Assembly: GCA_000320605.2 (NCBI GenBank)
Contig: KB445792.1
Coordinates: 1,121,581 to 1,185,580, forward strand
DNA length: 64,000 nucleotides
Source: Gelatoporia subvermispora B
Taxonomy: Eukaryota; Basidiomycota; Agaricomycetes; Polyporales; Gelatoporiaceae
Direction of reading: 5' to 3'
Each line of letters starts with the position of its first letter. Within the stretch, counting starts at the first letter, position 1. Under the pieces are notes generated by a model. The model was not told the origin of the DNA, did not search any database, and was given only the letters and a program-made list of their open reading frames with translations. Shown here piece by piece: positions 35,792-47,238 of this stretch. Position numbers and translations under genes: made by a program.

Positions 35792-38311
35792 TCACCGCGG
35801 CAGCCCATATCCTCTCGACTTGGAGCCTACCGTCGCCCCACTATCACCAGCGACTCGGACGCGCTTCTCCACGTCCGTGATCTTTGTGTCCAGTTCCTGT
35901 GTTGCACCATCAATCCAGAGAAGGCTCTCAAGGTGGCTGCTCAGGATCTGTGCGATTTGGGTCATCGGGTCCTCGTTCTGCTGCGCTGCGCCGGCCTCCG
36001 CGGAAGGCAACGACAGCACGTTGACCGAGTCGATCATCTGCATGAGTGAGCCGGAGAGATTGTCCAGCTGCGCGTGCAGATCGGTCGCGAGCATGTAGCT
36101 GTGATGCAACGTCAGACAAGCTACACCGAAACAAAGGGCAGACTGTCAGACGCACTTTTTGTCGCGCTCGTTGTCGGCCGGTCCGGTGTCCAATGTACGC
36201 AGTTGACCGCTTTGACCTCCGAGAATCTCCTCCGTCGACTTCTCGTACACGTCGAGGGTTGCCGACAGATCTCTCTGTTGCTGTTCGATGTGATCCAAAG
36301 ATTGATCGATGTCGTTCTGCTCCCGCTCTGCGGCAAGCAAATGTGCGTATAGAGCCGCAAGCTAAAATACATCGACTTGTGGTCAGCAAAGCTAAATAGA
36401 TAGAATGCAGACGAGACCTACATTGTTTCCGTTCTCAATGAGCGCACGATCCCACACTGCTACCTCTCCCGCAAACTTGCTGAACTCGCGCACATGCGTC
36501 TCCAGCTCCGTCGACCAACGGTTTACGATCTCCTCGATGGTCTTTCCGCGTAGCATTGATGGTGGGGGTACCGATACCGATGCGGCCGTGGTGACTCCGC
36601 CGAGAGAAGTCGATGTAGTGGCTAATTTATCTGTCAGGCGCGTTCAACAAACACACAATTGCTGAGTTACCTGATGGACTTGGGTCTTTGGCTTTGTCGC
36701 CATCCTTCGGCGCTGTGCTCGCTGTGCCAAGAGAGAATGCGGGTGTCGTAGCTGCGACGTTCGGTGAGTTTTACGGACCGTGCTGGCACACATTAATCCT
36801 CACCAGCAGGCGCGTCTTTCTTCTCGGTTGATGTAGCCGAAGCATCTTTCGGCCCAAACAAGCCCCCAGATGGCAGTGCGACTGCGCGTGATGAAGGTGA
36901 TGAGACTCAGATCATTTGGAGGGAGACAAGGCATACCAGAGGGAGTATCTTTCTTGGTGTCACCCTTTGCGCCAAAGAAGTTTGGTGTAGCTGCAGCGCG
37001 TACAGATATAAATGACACTCGAATATGACTGTCTATGCTGCTTACATGTCGAGGTCGCGTCTTTGTTGCCGGTGAGACTGAAGGCGGGGAGAGTGGAGGC
37101 TGCGGGAGGGGCAGTAGTCGCCGCGGCAGCTGTGCTCTGCTTGGCTCCAAAGAGATTACCACCACCAAAGAGATTGCCTGTCGATGAGCCCGCAGGAGTC
37201 GTTGATGACGTCCCCTCAGCAAGCTTCGGCGGGCCACCGAACAGACTACCAGTAGCAGGAGCTGAAGCAACCACATGATGTCAATGCGATCTTCACAGCT
37301 GAATTTATGAATACGTAACGCACCTGTCCCTGTGTTAATGCTTGTGCTTGGTTGACCGAAGACTAACGAAGAACGTCAATGGATCAATCAGCAACGTGAG
37401 ATGTGGCTCTGAGCGTACAGTTGGAGGGTGCGGGTTTCGCAGCCGTCGAAGACGCCTGGTCCGCAGGTTTCGCACCAAACACCCCACCACCTGAGGAAGT
37501 GCCGCCAAATAATGAATTCGCGGGAGCTGCGGTACCTGGGGCGGCAGGAGCAGCAGTTATTGCTGGTGCAGAGCCAAAAATGCCGCCGCTTGCGGGAGCG
37601 GTCGGCGCATTGGTGCTAGCCTGGTTCCCGAACAAGCCAGCACCGAGAGTTGGCGCGGTCGTGTTCGCAGAACCTGCAGAGCCAAAGATGCCACTGCCAA
37701 GAGCTGGTGTCGTCGTGGAGGTCGCTCCGGTGCTAGGCTGGCCAAAGATATTGCCGCCTGCAGCAGGCGTCGAGCTTGTGTTCGTGTTTCCGAACAATGC
37801 GCCTCCAGTAGCAGGCGCTGTGGCATTATTTGCGTTGCCGAAGAGACCGCCACCCAGAGCTGGTGTGCTGGACGCGCCGGCATTGCTAAAGATGCCACCA
37901 CCAGCGGCAGGCGCACTGCCGCTCGCTGGAGCAGAGGACGTAGCGGAAGGATTTCCAAAGACGTTGCCTCCACTTAGACCGGAGGCGGTGGTGTTCGATC
38001 CAAAGATGCCCCCACCAGCAGCAGGCGTCGAGCTCTGCCCGAAGATGCTACCTCCAGTGCCTCCTGTCGTGCCCGAGCCCCCGCCACCAAATATGTTACC
38101 ACCAGCGGGATTTGCTGTACTTTCCTTGGATCAGATATCTTGCATTATTCTAGCCATTACAAACGATGCACTGACCTCCAAAGGCCGAGCCACCAAAGAT
38201 GTTGGAGCCGGTGTTTGATCCTGCAGGGGGTTGGCCCAGGAATCCTCCAGCCGGTGCCGATCCGGAGTTTTGACCTGCAGAGGTCTGAGATGGTTGCCCG
38301 AACACGCTCAT
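35792..38311 (-). CDS. NSP1: FG-nucleoporin NSP1 / NUP62
   Basis: Central-channel nucleoporin that forms the permeability barrier and anchors in both the Nup57-Nup49 and the Nup82-Nup159 subcomplexes. Start MSVFGQPSQTSAGQNSG. The N-terminal two thirds are FG repeats of xFG type (SGIFGSAG, GAGLFGNQ, NSLFGGTSS and GGVFGAKP). Charged spacers and the NSP1_C coiled-coil domain follow (IEEIVNRWSTELETHVREFS, AVWDRALIENGN, AAEREQNDIDQSLDHIEQQQ, YMLATDLHAQLDNLSGSL), ending SRGYGLPR. Several short introns. The FG-encoding DNA is repetitive and produces long spurious antisense ORFs. Confidence 0.92.
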
Positions 38312-38642
38312 CACGGAGAAGCAGAAGGTGGACCGCGGAGAGCCTTGTTCGAGGTGAAGGGGAATACAAGCCACTGAACGGGCGCCCAAGGCGAGGCGAG
38401 CTTCCAACCACACGTGAGAGTGAGCACGCGACGGCACGCGTCCTGTGAGACTTCCTGGCGCCTCCTGACGGGCGACGACCTGAAAAGGCGCGCACATCCT
38501 GTCATCAAAGTGTCTCTTCTCATCAACATCTCATTGTCAATGGTCGTGGTAATGGCGCCCCTTGTATGGTGCAAGCCGTGCTGTCGCCTTGTTGCATCCT
38601 CACCACATCCACATCCCACCCTCCATTCTTCGAATCTCGAGC

Positions 38643-40459
38643 ATGTCTTTCCCAGCCAACACTGAATCTTGGACAAGCCGCAGCACGGTAGCTGGCAGCT
38701 TCGATGATGCATACATTAGCACTACATTGAAAATGGAAGGGCTCCCAAAAGGCTGGACGATGTATGTGCATCCGCACGGCTGGGTGTACTTCCGCAACGA
38801 AGAATATAAGCTGGTTCTGAACGAAGACATCCGCGACCCCGACACATTTGCCAACGTGGGCAAGCACTGTCTGGAGACGTCCGATCTTCCAGACGGTGTA
38901 GAAGCGTGCCTTCTTGGCTCCGTCCAGTCTGCTTTCATGATATTCATCGACCATAATCAGTGTACCGCGGATTACCGACGTCCAGATACAGCCAGTAACC
39001 TCACGGATATGACAATGCCTGTTTGTGAGCAGCTAACTGTGCTATATGACCTCGTGCATATATTGACTTCAGGTCACTCTCCGTAGTGATGCGTAGACGC
39101 CGGCTGTACTGGAACTATATACTTCAGCATCCGGTTCACATAACAATTAGGACGAGAGCCTTTACAGAGGCGGTGGATGCTTTGAGGTCCTTTTACCTCG
39201 GTACGTTGAAATAGGCTTTGACGTATCTTGCTACTCAACATAAACTTACTGATATAACCCAAGATCATCTAATGAATGGTCCGCGGAGTCTATCGCCATT
39301 CTCAAAAGAGGAATGTTCGGAATTACTTCGAATCCTGGACACACCTGGATGCAAGTCGTTTCTAGTTGAAACATGACTCACCGGTTAACCACCACACAGT
39401 CACCGCATCCGAGAATGCAACAGCGGCGACGGCGCTGCTGGCATGGATTCTGACGGCAGTGTGTCAGCATCATCTCTTATTGTGATTCTATGTCTCGCTC
39501 AAGGAGCGCGTAATAGACGGGTGGAGAAAATCCGATCGATACGGCTCAATGACTTACCTCAGACTCCAGAACCACCGGGATGCGCAGATGCGTTCATCCG
39601 TGGGAACCCCAACCGCTCAGATTTCGCCAGGACTTGTCCTGAAATTGCTATATAATGGACCGTGTTTCGGCATACCACATAGTTATCTAGCAGACCTCAA
39701 GAAAGCGAGTGAGTTCCGTGGTCGGTTGGCTGGCTTGCGAGACACATTCGAGGCCTACACGGAACAACTGACCAGGGAGTATTCGAACTTCATCCTCGTC
39801 GTAAGCCTTCTCGCACCTGGATATGCTTGATATTGGACTTACCCTCGATAAAGTCCACTGTCTTGCTCTCGTGCGTTGACACGTTACCTGTTTATCGTGG
39901 GCCTGACTGATCGCCATTGACCCTAGAGCTACGATGGGCTTACTAGCGGTTCCTGGAATCGGTCAGGCGGGAAATGTTTTCGCCCTGGTATCTGTGTATA
40001 CATCGCTAGGAAGTATCAGCGTAGGAGCGTTCCTCATATGGCGACATCAACGGAACATTCATGTGCCTTCCTCACACACCGTGAGTACCTCTGTTCGGTG
40101 CGTTGCTCTCCGTCTAACTCTGCTAGTTCGCCTATATCCACAATGCTCGAAATAACACCATGGGACTCCCTGGGCACGCGTTACTCCTGAGCTTACCACC
40201 TGTACTCCTCGTCTGGTCGCTATTTGCGTTCACCGTTGGCGTCGGTGCATATACCCTGCAGCCTATCACAGGCGGGTCATCCATCGACGTAGCGTCGGCC
40301 TGGATTGTATTTGGCGCTTTTGTGATCATTTTGATTTGTGTGTTGGCAGGACTGTACACATTCTCCATCATTTGGAAGTGGCAAACGACGAATGGGATCA
40401 GCGGTCTTACGAGAGTGCTCCGTCGTTCTGCACGACGAATTGTACGGGAGAATGTGTAG
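38643..40459 (+). CDS. WW-like domain, multi-TM protein, paralog A of a tandem pair
   Basis: Eight exons (38643-39024, 39087-39200, 39264-39350, 39400-39458, 39504-39800, 39854-39870, 39927-40080, 40127-40459) give 480 aa. Residues about 34-60 form a WW-like module (LPKGWTMYVHPHGWVYF) followed by NEDIRDPDT. A soluble region comes next (RRRRLYWNYILQHPVHI, PFSKEECSELLRIL, FGIPHSYLADLKKASEFRGR), then three hydrophobic segments: VFALVSVYTSLGSISVGAFL, LLLSLPPVLLVWSLFAFTVG and IVFGAFVIILICVLAGLYTF. Exon 6 is a 17-nt microexon, and intron 3 (39351-39399) uses a GC-AG pair. The same layout recurs in the next gene. The WW-plus-TM type is, to my knowledge, a lineage-expanded Agaricomycete family without known function. 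Confidence 0.82.
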
Positions 40460-40856
40460 AGATGGAATATTCCCGTTGGCGTCAGTTCTGCTTCTGTAAA
40501 ACTTATGTTCGTAATACTTACTGTATCTTCTTTCCTTTCAAACGCTTTATAACGTTGACAAGCGAGGCTCAACTGTATTCTCCCTCTCTCCTTCCTCCTA
40601 AGCGAGAAACATGGATGCGCCGCACGCGCGGCGCCGCGGACGACGCGATCGACTGGCATGATCACGTGCAACAGAGTGAACTTTTGACACACGCTGCCGC
40701 TGCTGCCAGTACATACTTGTGTGATGGTCCAATCACCTTCCATCACTGATGGAAGGTGACGGGGCCGCTGAAGCGACACATGCGGTCTCCGTCAGATGCA
40801 TGAACTTGATCTGATATGCAGTAAACACCTTTGCACGAAGCTCTTCCACCTCTCGG
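40460..40856. promoter_or_regulatory. intergenic region between the WW/TM paralogs
   Basis: 397 bp between the stop of paralog A and the start of paralog B. It contains a perfect inverted repeat, 13-bp arms with a one-base centre (40733-40759), about 100 bp before the paralog B start. No ORF. Confidence 0.5.
40733..40759. repeat. 27-bp perfect palindrome (13-1-13)
   Basis: TCACCTTCCATCA, one C, then its exact reverse complement. It lies about 98-124 bp upstream of the paralog B ATG, so it may sit in the promoter or 5' UTR. It could bind a dimeric factor or form a hairpin. Confidence 0.85.
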
Positions 40857-42694
40857 ATGTCTTCGAACAGTGATGATCCTGGCAGACCCAAGAACTTCCG
40901 CTGGGACATTGATAGCCATGAAATGTCCAGCCCCTCCGCGATTGACTGCTCTGCCCCCCACTTACTGAACCTCTCGGAATCGCGACATGGGCTGCCAGAC
41001 GGATGGTCAATGTATGTGCATCCTCGAGGGTCCATCTACTTTCGCGAGAGGAAGCGTATGCTCGTGACAGATGATGATATTCGCGATCCCCAAATTCTGG
41101 AGCAATTGAGATCGCAACGATTGCAGATCCCAGACGCTGCAGCGGCCTTGCACCTTGAGCTGCATATGAATGACATCTCCGCAAATCCCCTGGTACTCTA
41201 CATTCGCCACGATCAGCAAATAGCTAGCTACGACGCAGAGAAGGTGACCGATGCTGCAATCCAAACTGCGTCAATCCCCCAGCGTGAGTCGTTAATATAC
41301 AATCACCCCTTTTCATTCAGAATTCCAATGATATAAATCTGCTCAGTCGTTCGTCAAAGACGTCTTTATTGGACATTCGTTCACCAACACCCTGTACATG
41401 TAACGTTTCCGGAGACTGCATTGACGGAAGCACGGGATGCCGTCCGATCATATCAAACAGGTCCATTACGTCCGCTCACCTTCCCGATTTTAGACTCACA
41501 AGAAGTCAGATTATTGGCATTACGGCCGGAAAATGGTGGCCCCGTTTTCGAAGGCCGAATGCGATGAGCTATGGCAACTTATGTCAAATGTTCAGGGTTA
41601 GTACACTTTTTGATGGTCCATGAGCAACCAGTTGACCTTATCAGAGGAGAGAACACCCACAACAACCGCGCTTATAGCTTGGCTATTACGACAGATTTGT
41701 AAGTTGTTTACTCCATCTGGAGAGATAAGTGGTAACAGACTTCGCATTATAGATAACTTTCGTTGCGTCGATGGATTCGGGCAAATGACCCATCCTCAGC
41801 TCGGCCAGTTCCGACGTACACTTTTACACCCGCCAGAAATCGACGTCAATCCGACTATCTGGTCGCGCATTCTGCTGGCACTCTTGATGAACTTCCTTTT
41901 CTTGGGCATTCCCAAGTCGTACCTAGCCCACGTCCAGAGCGCCACTGTCTTCCGCGGGAGGCTATCCAGCTTGCAGGAAAGCTGGGAGGTATTTACAAAG
42001 CAGTTGATACAAGAATATTCCGACTTCATCTTAGTAGTGAGGAATACCAGTCTCCGTTGTTCTAAAAACTGACATCGCATCAGGCTACTGTACTTCTCTC
42101 GTGAGTAGCACCTATGGCTCTAAAATTTGCCCAACTAATTCCAAGAAGAGCCACCATAGGCATGCTTGCCGTACCAAATGTCGAACAGGTATCAAAGGTA
42201 TTCTCCCTCATATCAATCTTCGCCTCCCTCGGGAGCATCACTATCGGTGTTTTCTTCACCTGGAGGCACCAGCGTCATGAACAAATGCCCGAGAACAACA
42301 CGGTGTGTTTGCTCACGTTTGTTTCTTATAATGCGACTTATTTCCATATCGCATCAAGTTTGCCTACATACATAATGCCCGGAACAATGCCTTCGGGCTG
42401 CCGGGACATGCGATTCTACTCAGCCTCCCGCCGGTGCTCCTGGTGTGGGCTCTCATTTCGTTCACTGTCGCCGTCGTTGCGTACACACTGCAAACCATCA
42501 CAGGAGGTGCGGAGGTTGACGTTGCATCCACGTGGGTCACGATCATCGTGTTCTTCCTCGTGTGCGCGGCTGTCTTTGCAGGACTGTATACTTTCACGAT
42601 TATTTGGAAGTGGCAGTCGCAGCAGCTGTGGACCTCTCGGTGTATAGGTAGACGACGTGCGCGTGCAGCGCATGCTCACAAGGAAGATGTTTGA
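40857..42694 (+). CDS. WW-like domain, multi-TM protein, paralog B of a tandem pair
   Basis: Eight exons (40857-41283, 41347-41460, 41510-41596, 41645-41698, 41753-42036, 42084-42100, 42149-42302, 42359-42694) give 490 aa, exon-for-exon parallel to paralog A. The WW-like module is LPDGWSMYVHPRGSIYF, followed by DDDIRDPQI. The conserved middle has LVRQRRLYWTFVHQHPVHV, PFSKAECDELW, GIPKSYLAHVQSATVFRGRL and QEYSDFILV; the TM region has FSLISIFASLGSITIGVFF, LLSLPPVLLVWALISFTVAV and VTIIVFFLVCAAVFAGLYTF, then a basic cytosolic tail. By eye the C-terminal TM half is the best conserved part and the N-terminal 30 residues the least. The exon 7 start is ambiguous by 3 nt because of tandem AGs. Function unknown. 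Confidence 0.82.
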
Positions 42695-42798
42695 CTCGGA
42701 TCAATCCGAGGAGCCGTAGCTACTTGTTACGACGAACGAAATAAAACGAAGATGCGCTACAATACATGGAGATGCTGCAAATCACGATCACTGAGACA

Positions 42799-45700
42799 TC
42801 ACGATTCCGATGGCTGTCCTCGATGCGAAGGAGGACGCCCCAGCGTTGTATCGAGCTTGTCCGCGATCCTGAGCAATTCTTTCTCAAGTTTGCCGATTCT
42901 TACACGCCTGACGCGCCATTAACACAAGAGTTTCTGACGTTAAATCTGCAACTTACTCTTCGCTGGACCGCTCCCCTAGCTCGAAGGCTTGAGAAGCACC
43001 GAGAGATTCGCAATTCTCGGAAAGTCTTCTCTTCCGTTCTCTCTCCCGTTCACTGAGCTGCTTGAGCGCCGGCAAGAGACGATCGACCTCTTTGCGAAGC
43101 TGGCGCGCAAACGCGTGAGCGCTTCATGCGAACGAGGGGTACTGAGCCAATCGACTTACCAAGTTCGTCCGAGTAACGAGTGATCGCTCGTCATATCGAC
43201 CGGCTCCAACCACCTCTTCCTTCATTCTACGCAGCTCCTCAAACCACTTTGTCTCATGTTCACTGAGTTCTGGCGATGCTTTCTCCATCAATGCGCGTAG
43301 CGTTCGGTCCATCCGCGCCAACAATGTTTTCTGCGCCTCTTGTGCCTTCCGTATCTTCTCTTGTGTCTTTGCCTGACGTGCATCCTTCAGGCCGGTTACG
43401 CGGTCAAGTAGTTCTCGCAACTTTTCCTGCTGTCGCCTAAACTCCTGTCGTTGCAGCTCCTCGCGCGCTTCCGCAGTGCGATGAGCAAGCAACGCTTCGT
43501 GTTTCTGCGTCGATAGCCGCTCGGCGGTACTTGCAAGAAAGCGGAGGGTGTCCGGAGTGAGCTGGAATTCTCCCCGGGCGGATGCTGGTAGCGAAAGCAG
43601 GGCGTTATGAGGCAGGCCGGATGGTGATGCGAGAATTGGTGGGAGCACGAAAGATTCAGAACCAAGGAGTGACACGTACGGTCGAGCCTCAGCTGCATCT
43701 GTGTGATGCCTTGAAGCCCTTGTTGGTGAATCTGTGGGCGACACCGGCGGGAGTTCTGAGGAAGGCAGGGTGGGGGAGTCCGGCCGAAGATTGAGAGGGA
43801 GGACTGTCACGCGCAGAGCTGCAGTCAAGACAAATATGCTGTACGTCAGATAGACGTCGTTTGGTACTGCGACGCCGACTACTGGACTCGACGAGCTGCC
43901 ACCGATAGGAATTGTCAACGCGAGTGCCACTTGGCTGGACACAAAAGAACCCACCGGTGCTCGACGGAGAATGTGGACACTAAAGGAAACACGTTTGTGC
44001 CTGCGGAGTTCTTGAGAGTAGATGCTGAAGTCGCACTGTCCTGCAGCCGAGAAGCAGTCTTGGTAAAGTCTATCAGAGGGGCTAATTGTAGGGCGTGCAC
44101 TCCAAATGCATGATGCACATATACAGTATCGTCTTGTATTGGGTCCGGAAGGAACACTGGGTAGTTCCCCGAGAGGAGTCCCAAGAGCGATGGCTCAGAC
44201 TGACGCGTCGTAATCTTTTTGAGAGTAGAGACGACGCCTAAGTCAATGATCTCGTACACTGCGAGCATAGGCAAGTCGTCCTGTGGATGCTACAATATCT
44301 TTAGACAAACACGTATTTATTCGGAAAATCTCTAACCTCTTTGTGATCCCATCTCGCTTCGACCTTCTCCACATCAAGATATACATCGACCTTACCATCT
44401 TGGAAAGTCACAAGAACCACGCCTATCCTATCGGCCTTCTCTTCGTCGGCATCCACATTGTTGCCAAAGGACATGTAAATCATGTCAGTCGCGTCCCCCC
44501 CTTCGCTGCCTTCCAGGTTCCGCGGGGATGGCTGGAGGAGAAAAGGACCTTGACGTTTGGGTGAGCTCTTGATTGTTGTTGGAGGATGCACTGTGACCAG
44601 CCGGGATGGTGCGGGGAATACCGTCCCAGGAGGAAGCTGCTTCATCAAAGCAGTAACATACTTGTGTTGGTAGTCGTAGACAGCAGAGAGATTACTCGTC
44701 GACGCGCCCGAAGATGATCTGGAGAGGTATTCCTGTTTTGCAGCAACGAAGCACTCCAGCGCATGAACATATGACGACGGGATTGAGCTGTAATGGATAT
44801 GAACATTGTTGAACCAGGTCAAATAAGCGCAAAGCGAAACTCACGTATTTTGTGGTATGTACGGACATATTGAATAGATATCGCCACTCCTCATGAGGGC
44901 ATAAATGGTGAGCGGACCCCAGTCAGCTCTGCCTTTCCCGAGGGAGAACGAAGCAACTTCTCGTTCTGAGGCATCTGTGGCGTCAAAAGTGTTCCTCTTC
45001 CGTTCGGGAACAAAGGAGAGGACTTGTTGAGGCTCATCGGCATCCATTGAGATGTCGTACTCTCTGCATACATAATTCATAAAGCGACTAGGAGCCTAGT
45101 TTTATTTTTGAGTACACCCACCTCAATTTCCCATCAATAGTCATAACTAGCAAGGTAGATCCCCCCTCTCCCCATGGATGCCATTCAACCTGGGCGATCG
45201 GGGCCGATGAATTTGCGGCATGGTAGTATTGACCAATTTGAAGAGACCTAAAAAATGCCTCAGTCGAGACTCATGTAGAGGCCAGACGTGTCATACTTGC
45301 AGTCTACAATCGTTGGTACTAATCGGGTGAAGCCAGCTCGTGGAAGCACAACCACCGCCACCTGGAATGCTCCTGCAACAGCGAGTAGTTTTCCATTGGG
45401 GTTCAACGCCATATGGTGAATGTCAAAAGTAACATTTGGTGTGTGTAGGATCTAACAGTTGTCCATACATGAGTCCTGCAGTCCGATCTTCTGTTCAACC
45501 GGATACACACTTTGTAGGACTTCCGCGTTGCTTTTCCGACCCTAGAATCACCCAGATTTGTCATGCGGATCTCATTGCCAACAGCAACAATGAGTTCAGA
45601 GTCCTTGATGAGCATCGTTTGGCGTCTGCCAGATGGTGCAGGAGAGTCATTCTCCGGGTCCAAGGAGGTAAAGTCGGGCAGGGAACTTAGTGACAGTTCA

Positions 45701-45804
45701 AGGGATATATCGCGCCTCGCTAGCTTGGAATCTTTCGCGAGTTCAAATATGGGATGATCCTTGAAAAGAGCATCCCAGTCATCTTCTTGTGGTGTGAGTT
45801 GCAT
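42799..45804 (-). CDS. NUP82: nucleoporin NUP82 / NUP88
   Basis: Cytoplasmic-face nuclear pore subunit; it forms the mRNA-export platform with Nsp1 and Nup159. Start MQLTPQEDDWDALFKDHPIF. The N-terminal beta-propeller includes [40 protein letters not shown] and QVEWHPWGEGGSTLLVMTID, followed by EYDISMDADEPQQVLSFVP. Then come Ser/Pro-rich loops and a C-terminal coiled coil (LRELLDRVTGLKDARQAKTQ, KTLLARMDRTLRALMEKASP, LRKEVDRLLPALKQLSERE, IGKLEKELLRIADKLDTTL), ending GQPSES. About nine introns. Its 5' end is divergent from PRE10 and its 3' end faces the WW/TM pair. Assigned from the propeller-start and coiled-coil layout of Nup88. Confidence 0.82.
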
Positions 45805-46043
45805 TGAGGAGAAAGCGGAGAGGAGAGAGTGGGTGGCTGCTCCGAGGCGCGTGCGGTTTGTCCAACGTCGCGGTCATGCGCATGAACGCACGCATCTCGA
45901 AGATGGAAGGTTCTTCCCACGCGCACGCGTCCATGCACTTGCGCGTCCTGCAGTGGCAGCCATCTAGAGTCTCGCAATCTCACCTGTCCTCAGCCCTCCA
46001 ATTCTCATTCCAGCCCCTCTTGTATTCGTGATATATCTTTAAG
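45805..46043. promoter_or_regulatory. shared divergent promoter NUP82 / PRE10
   Basis: 239 bp between start codons. Contains an ACGCGTC (45925-45931) and several GCGC-rich stretches; no TATA box on either side that I can assign. Confidence 0.5.
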
Positions 46044-47131
46044 ATGACTTCTATCGGAACGGGCTACGATCTCTCAGCCAGTACTTACTCTCCGGACGGT
46101 CGCATATTCCAAGTAAGCACCTTGTAACACGCGTCATGTCCACCGCCTCAGCTGCTGTGCGTAGGTCGAGTATGCGAACAAAGCTGTTGAGAACTCTGGG
46201 TGCGTTCACAAAGTCTGTGATATCTTGCTCGAACGGTATGCTGATGTAAGGTACTGCAGAACTGCGATCGGATTGCGCGTGAAGGACGGAGTAGTATTGG
46301 CGGTTGAGAAGTTGATCCACTCCAAGCTGCTAGTCCCAGAGGCGAACCGGCGCATACAGACAGTAGACAGACACATTGGTCTCGTGCGTACTATCCATAT
46401 TCTCTGCTGCATATTGATTCATTGACTTGACTTCCCCTGCTCAGGCAAGTGCTGGGCTGCTCGCAGATGGCCGTCACCTGGCAAACCGCTGCCGGGACGA
46501 GGCTGCAAGCTATCGCGAATCGTACCGCTCCCCAATCCCACTGAAGGTTCGTAGAAAATTCATGCTGACTCCTTCGCAAGCGTATATTGACACTCGCGTA
46601 GTATCTTGCAGATCGCATCGGACTGCATGTTCAAGCGTATACTCTGTACTCCTCTGTCAGGCCGTTCGGATGCAGCACCATCCTCGGGGCATATGACAAG
46701 TCTGGTCCTACACTGTACATCATTGAACCAAGTGGAGTTGCCTACGTGAGTTCAGGATCTTTGTATGTTCATTGGTTCAAACATCTTACGATACTTTAAT
46801 ATAGGGCTACCACGGCGCCGCCGTAGGCAAGGGTAAACAATTGGCGAAGACTGAGCTCGAGAAGCTCAAGCTATCTGAACTTAGCATGCGGGAGGCAGTC
46901 ATCGAGGCGGCTAGGATGTACGTGACGTTTTCGCAGCACGCCAGATCCGTATTCTTACAAGTCTGCAGCATTCATCTTGTCCATGACGACCAGAAGGAGA
47001 AAGACTTCGAGTTGGAGATGACATGGGTTGGGGAGGAGACCAACGGCGTGCACCTTCCAGTACCGAAGGACTTGCTTGAGGAAGCATCGCGACGGGCGAA
47101 GGCTGCACTAGAGGAGGAGATCGAGTCCTAG
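46044..47131 (+). CDS. PRE10: 20S proteasome subunit alpha-7 (PRE10 / PSMA3)
   Basis: Non-catalytic outer-ring subunit of the 20S core particle. Start [20 protein letters not shown], then the alpha signature [19 protein letters not shown] across the first intron, [96 protein letters not shown] and [20 protein letters not shown]; it ends AALEEEIES. The N-terminal [12 protein letters not shown] is specific for alpha-7/PSMA3 among the seven alpha subunits. Faces RPN12, with 107 bp between stops. Confidence 0.95.
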
Positions 47132-47238
47132 GTGATGTCATGCTGTGTAATATATATACGGACTTCATGCAGACAGTTGGGCGAATTGTTCTGGCCATCG
47201 GAATACACGGGAAGGAAAATGAGATAGTCCGTGACGCA

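Noticed and set aside
37403..38218. 271-codon plus-strand ORF
   Set aside because: Exact antisense of the NSP1 FG repeats; Pro/Ala/Val pattern is the reverse complement of Gly/Phe/Thr-rich repeats.
40132..40779. 215-codon minus-strand ORF
   Set aside because: Overlaps the last exon of paralog A and the intergenic palindrome; no domain and no splice sites.
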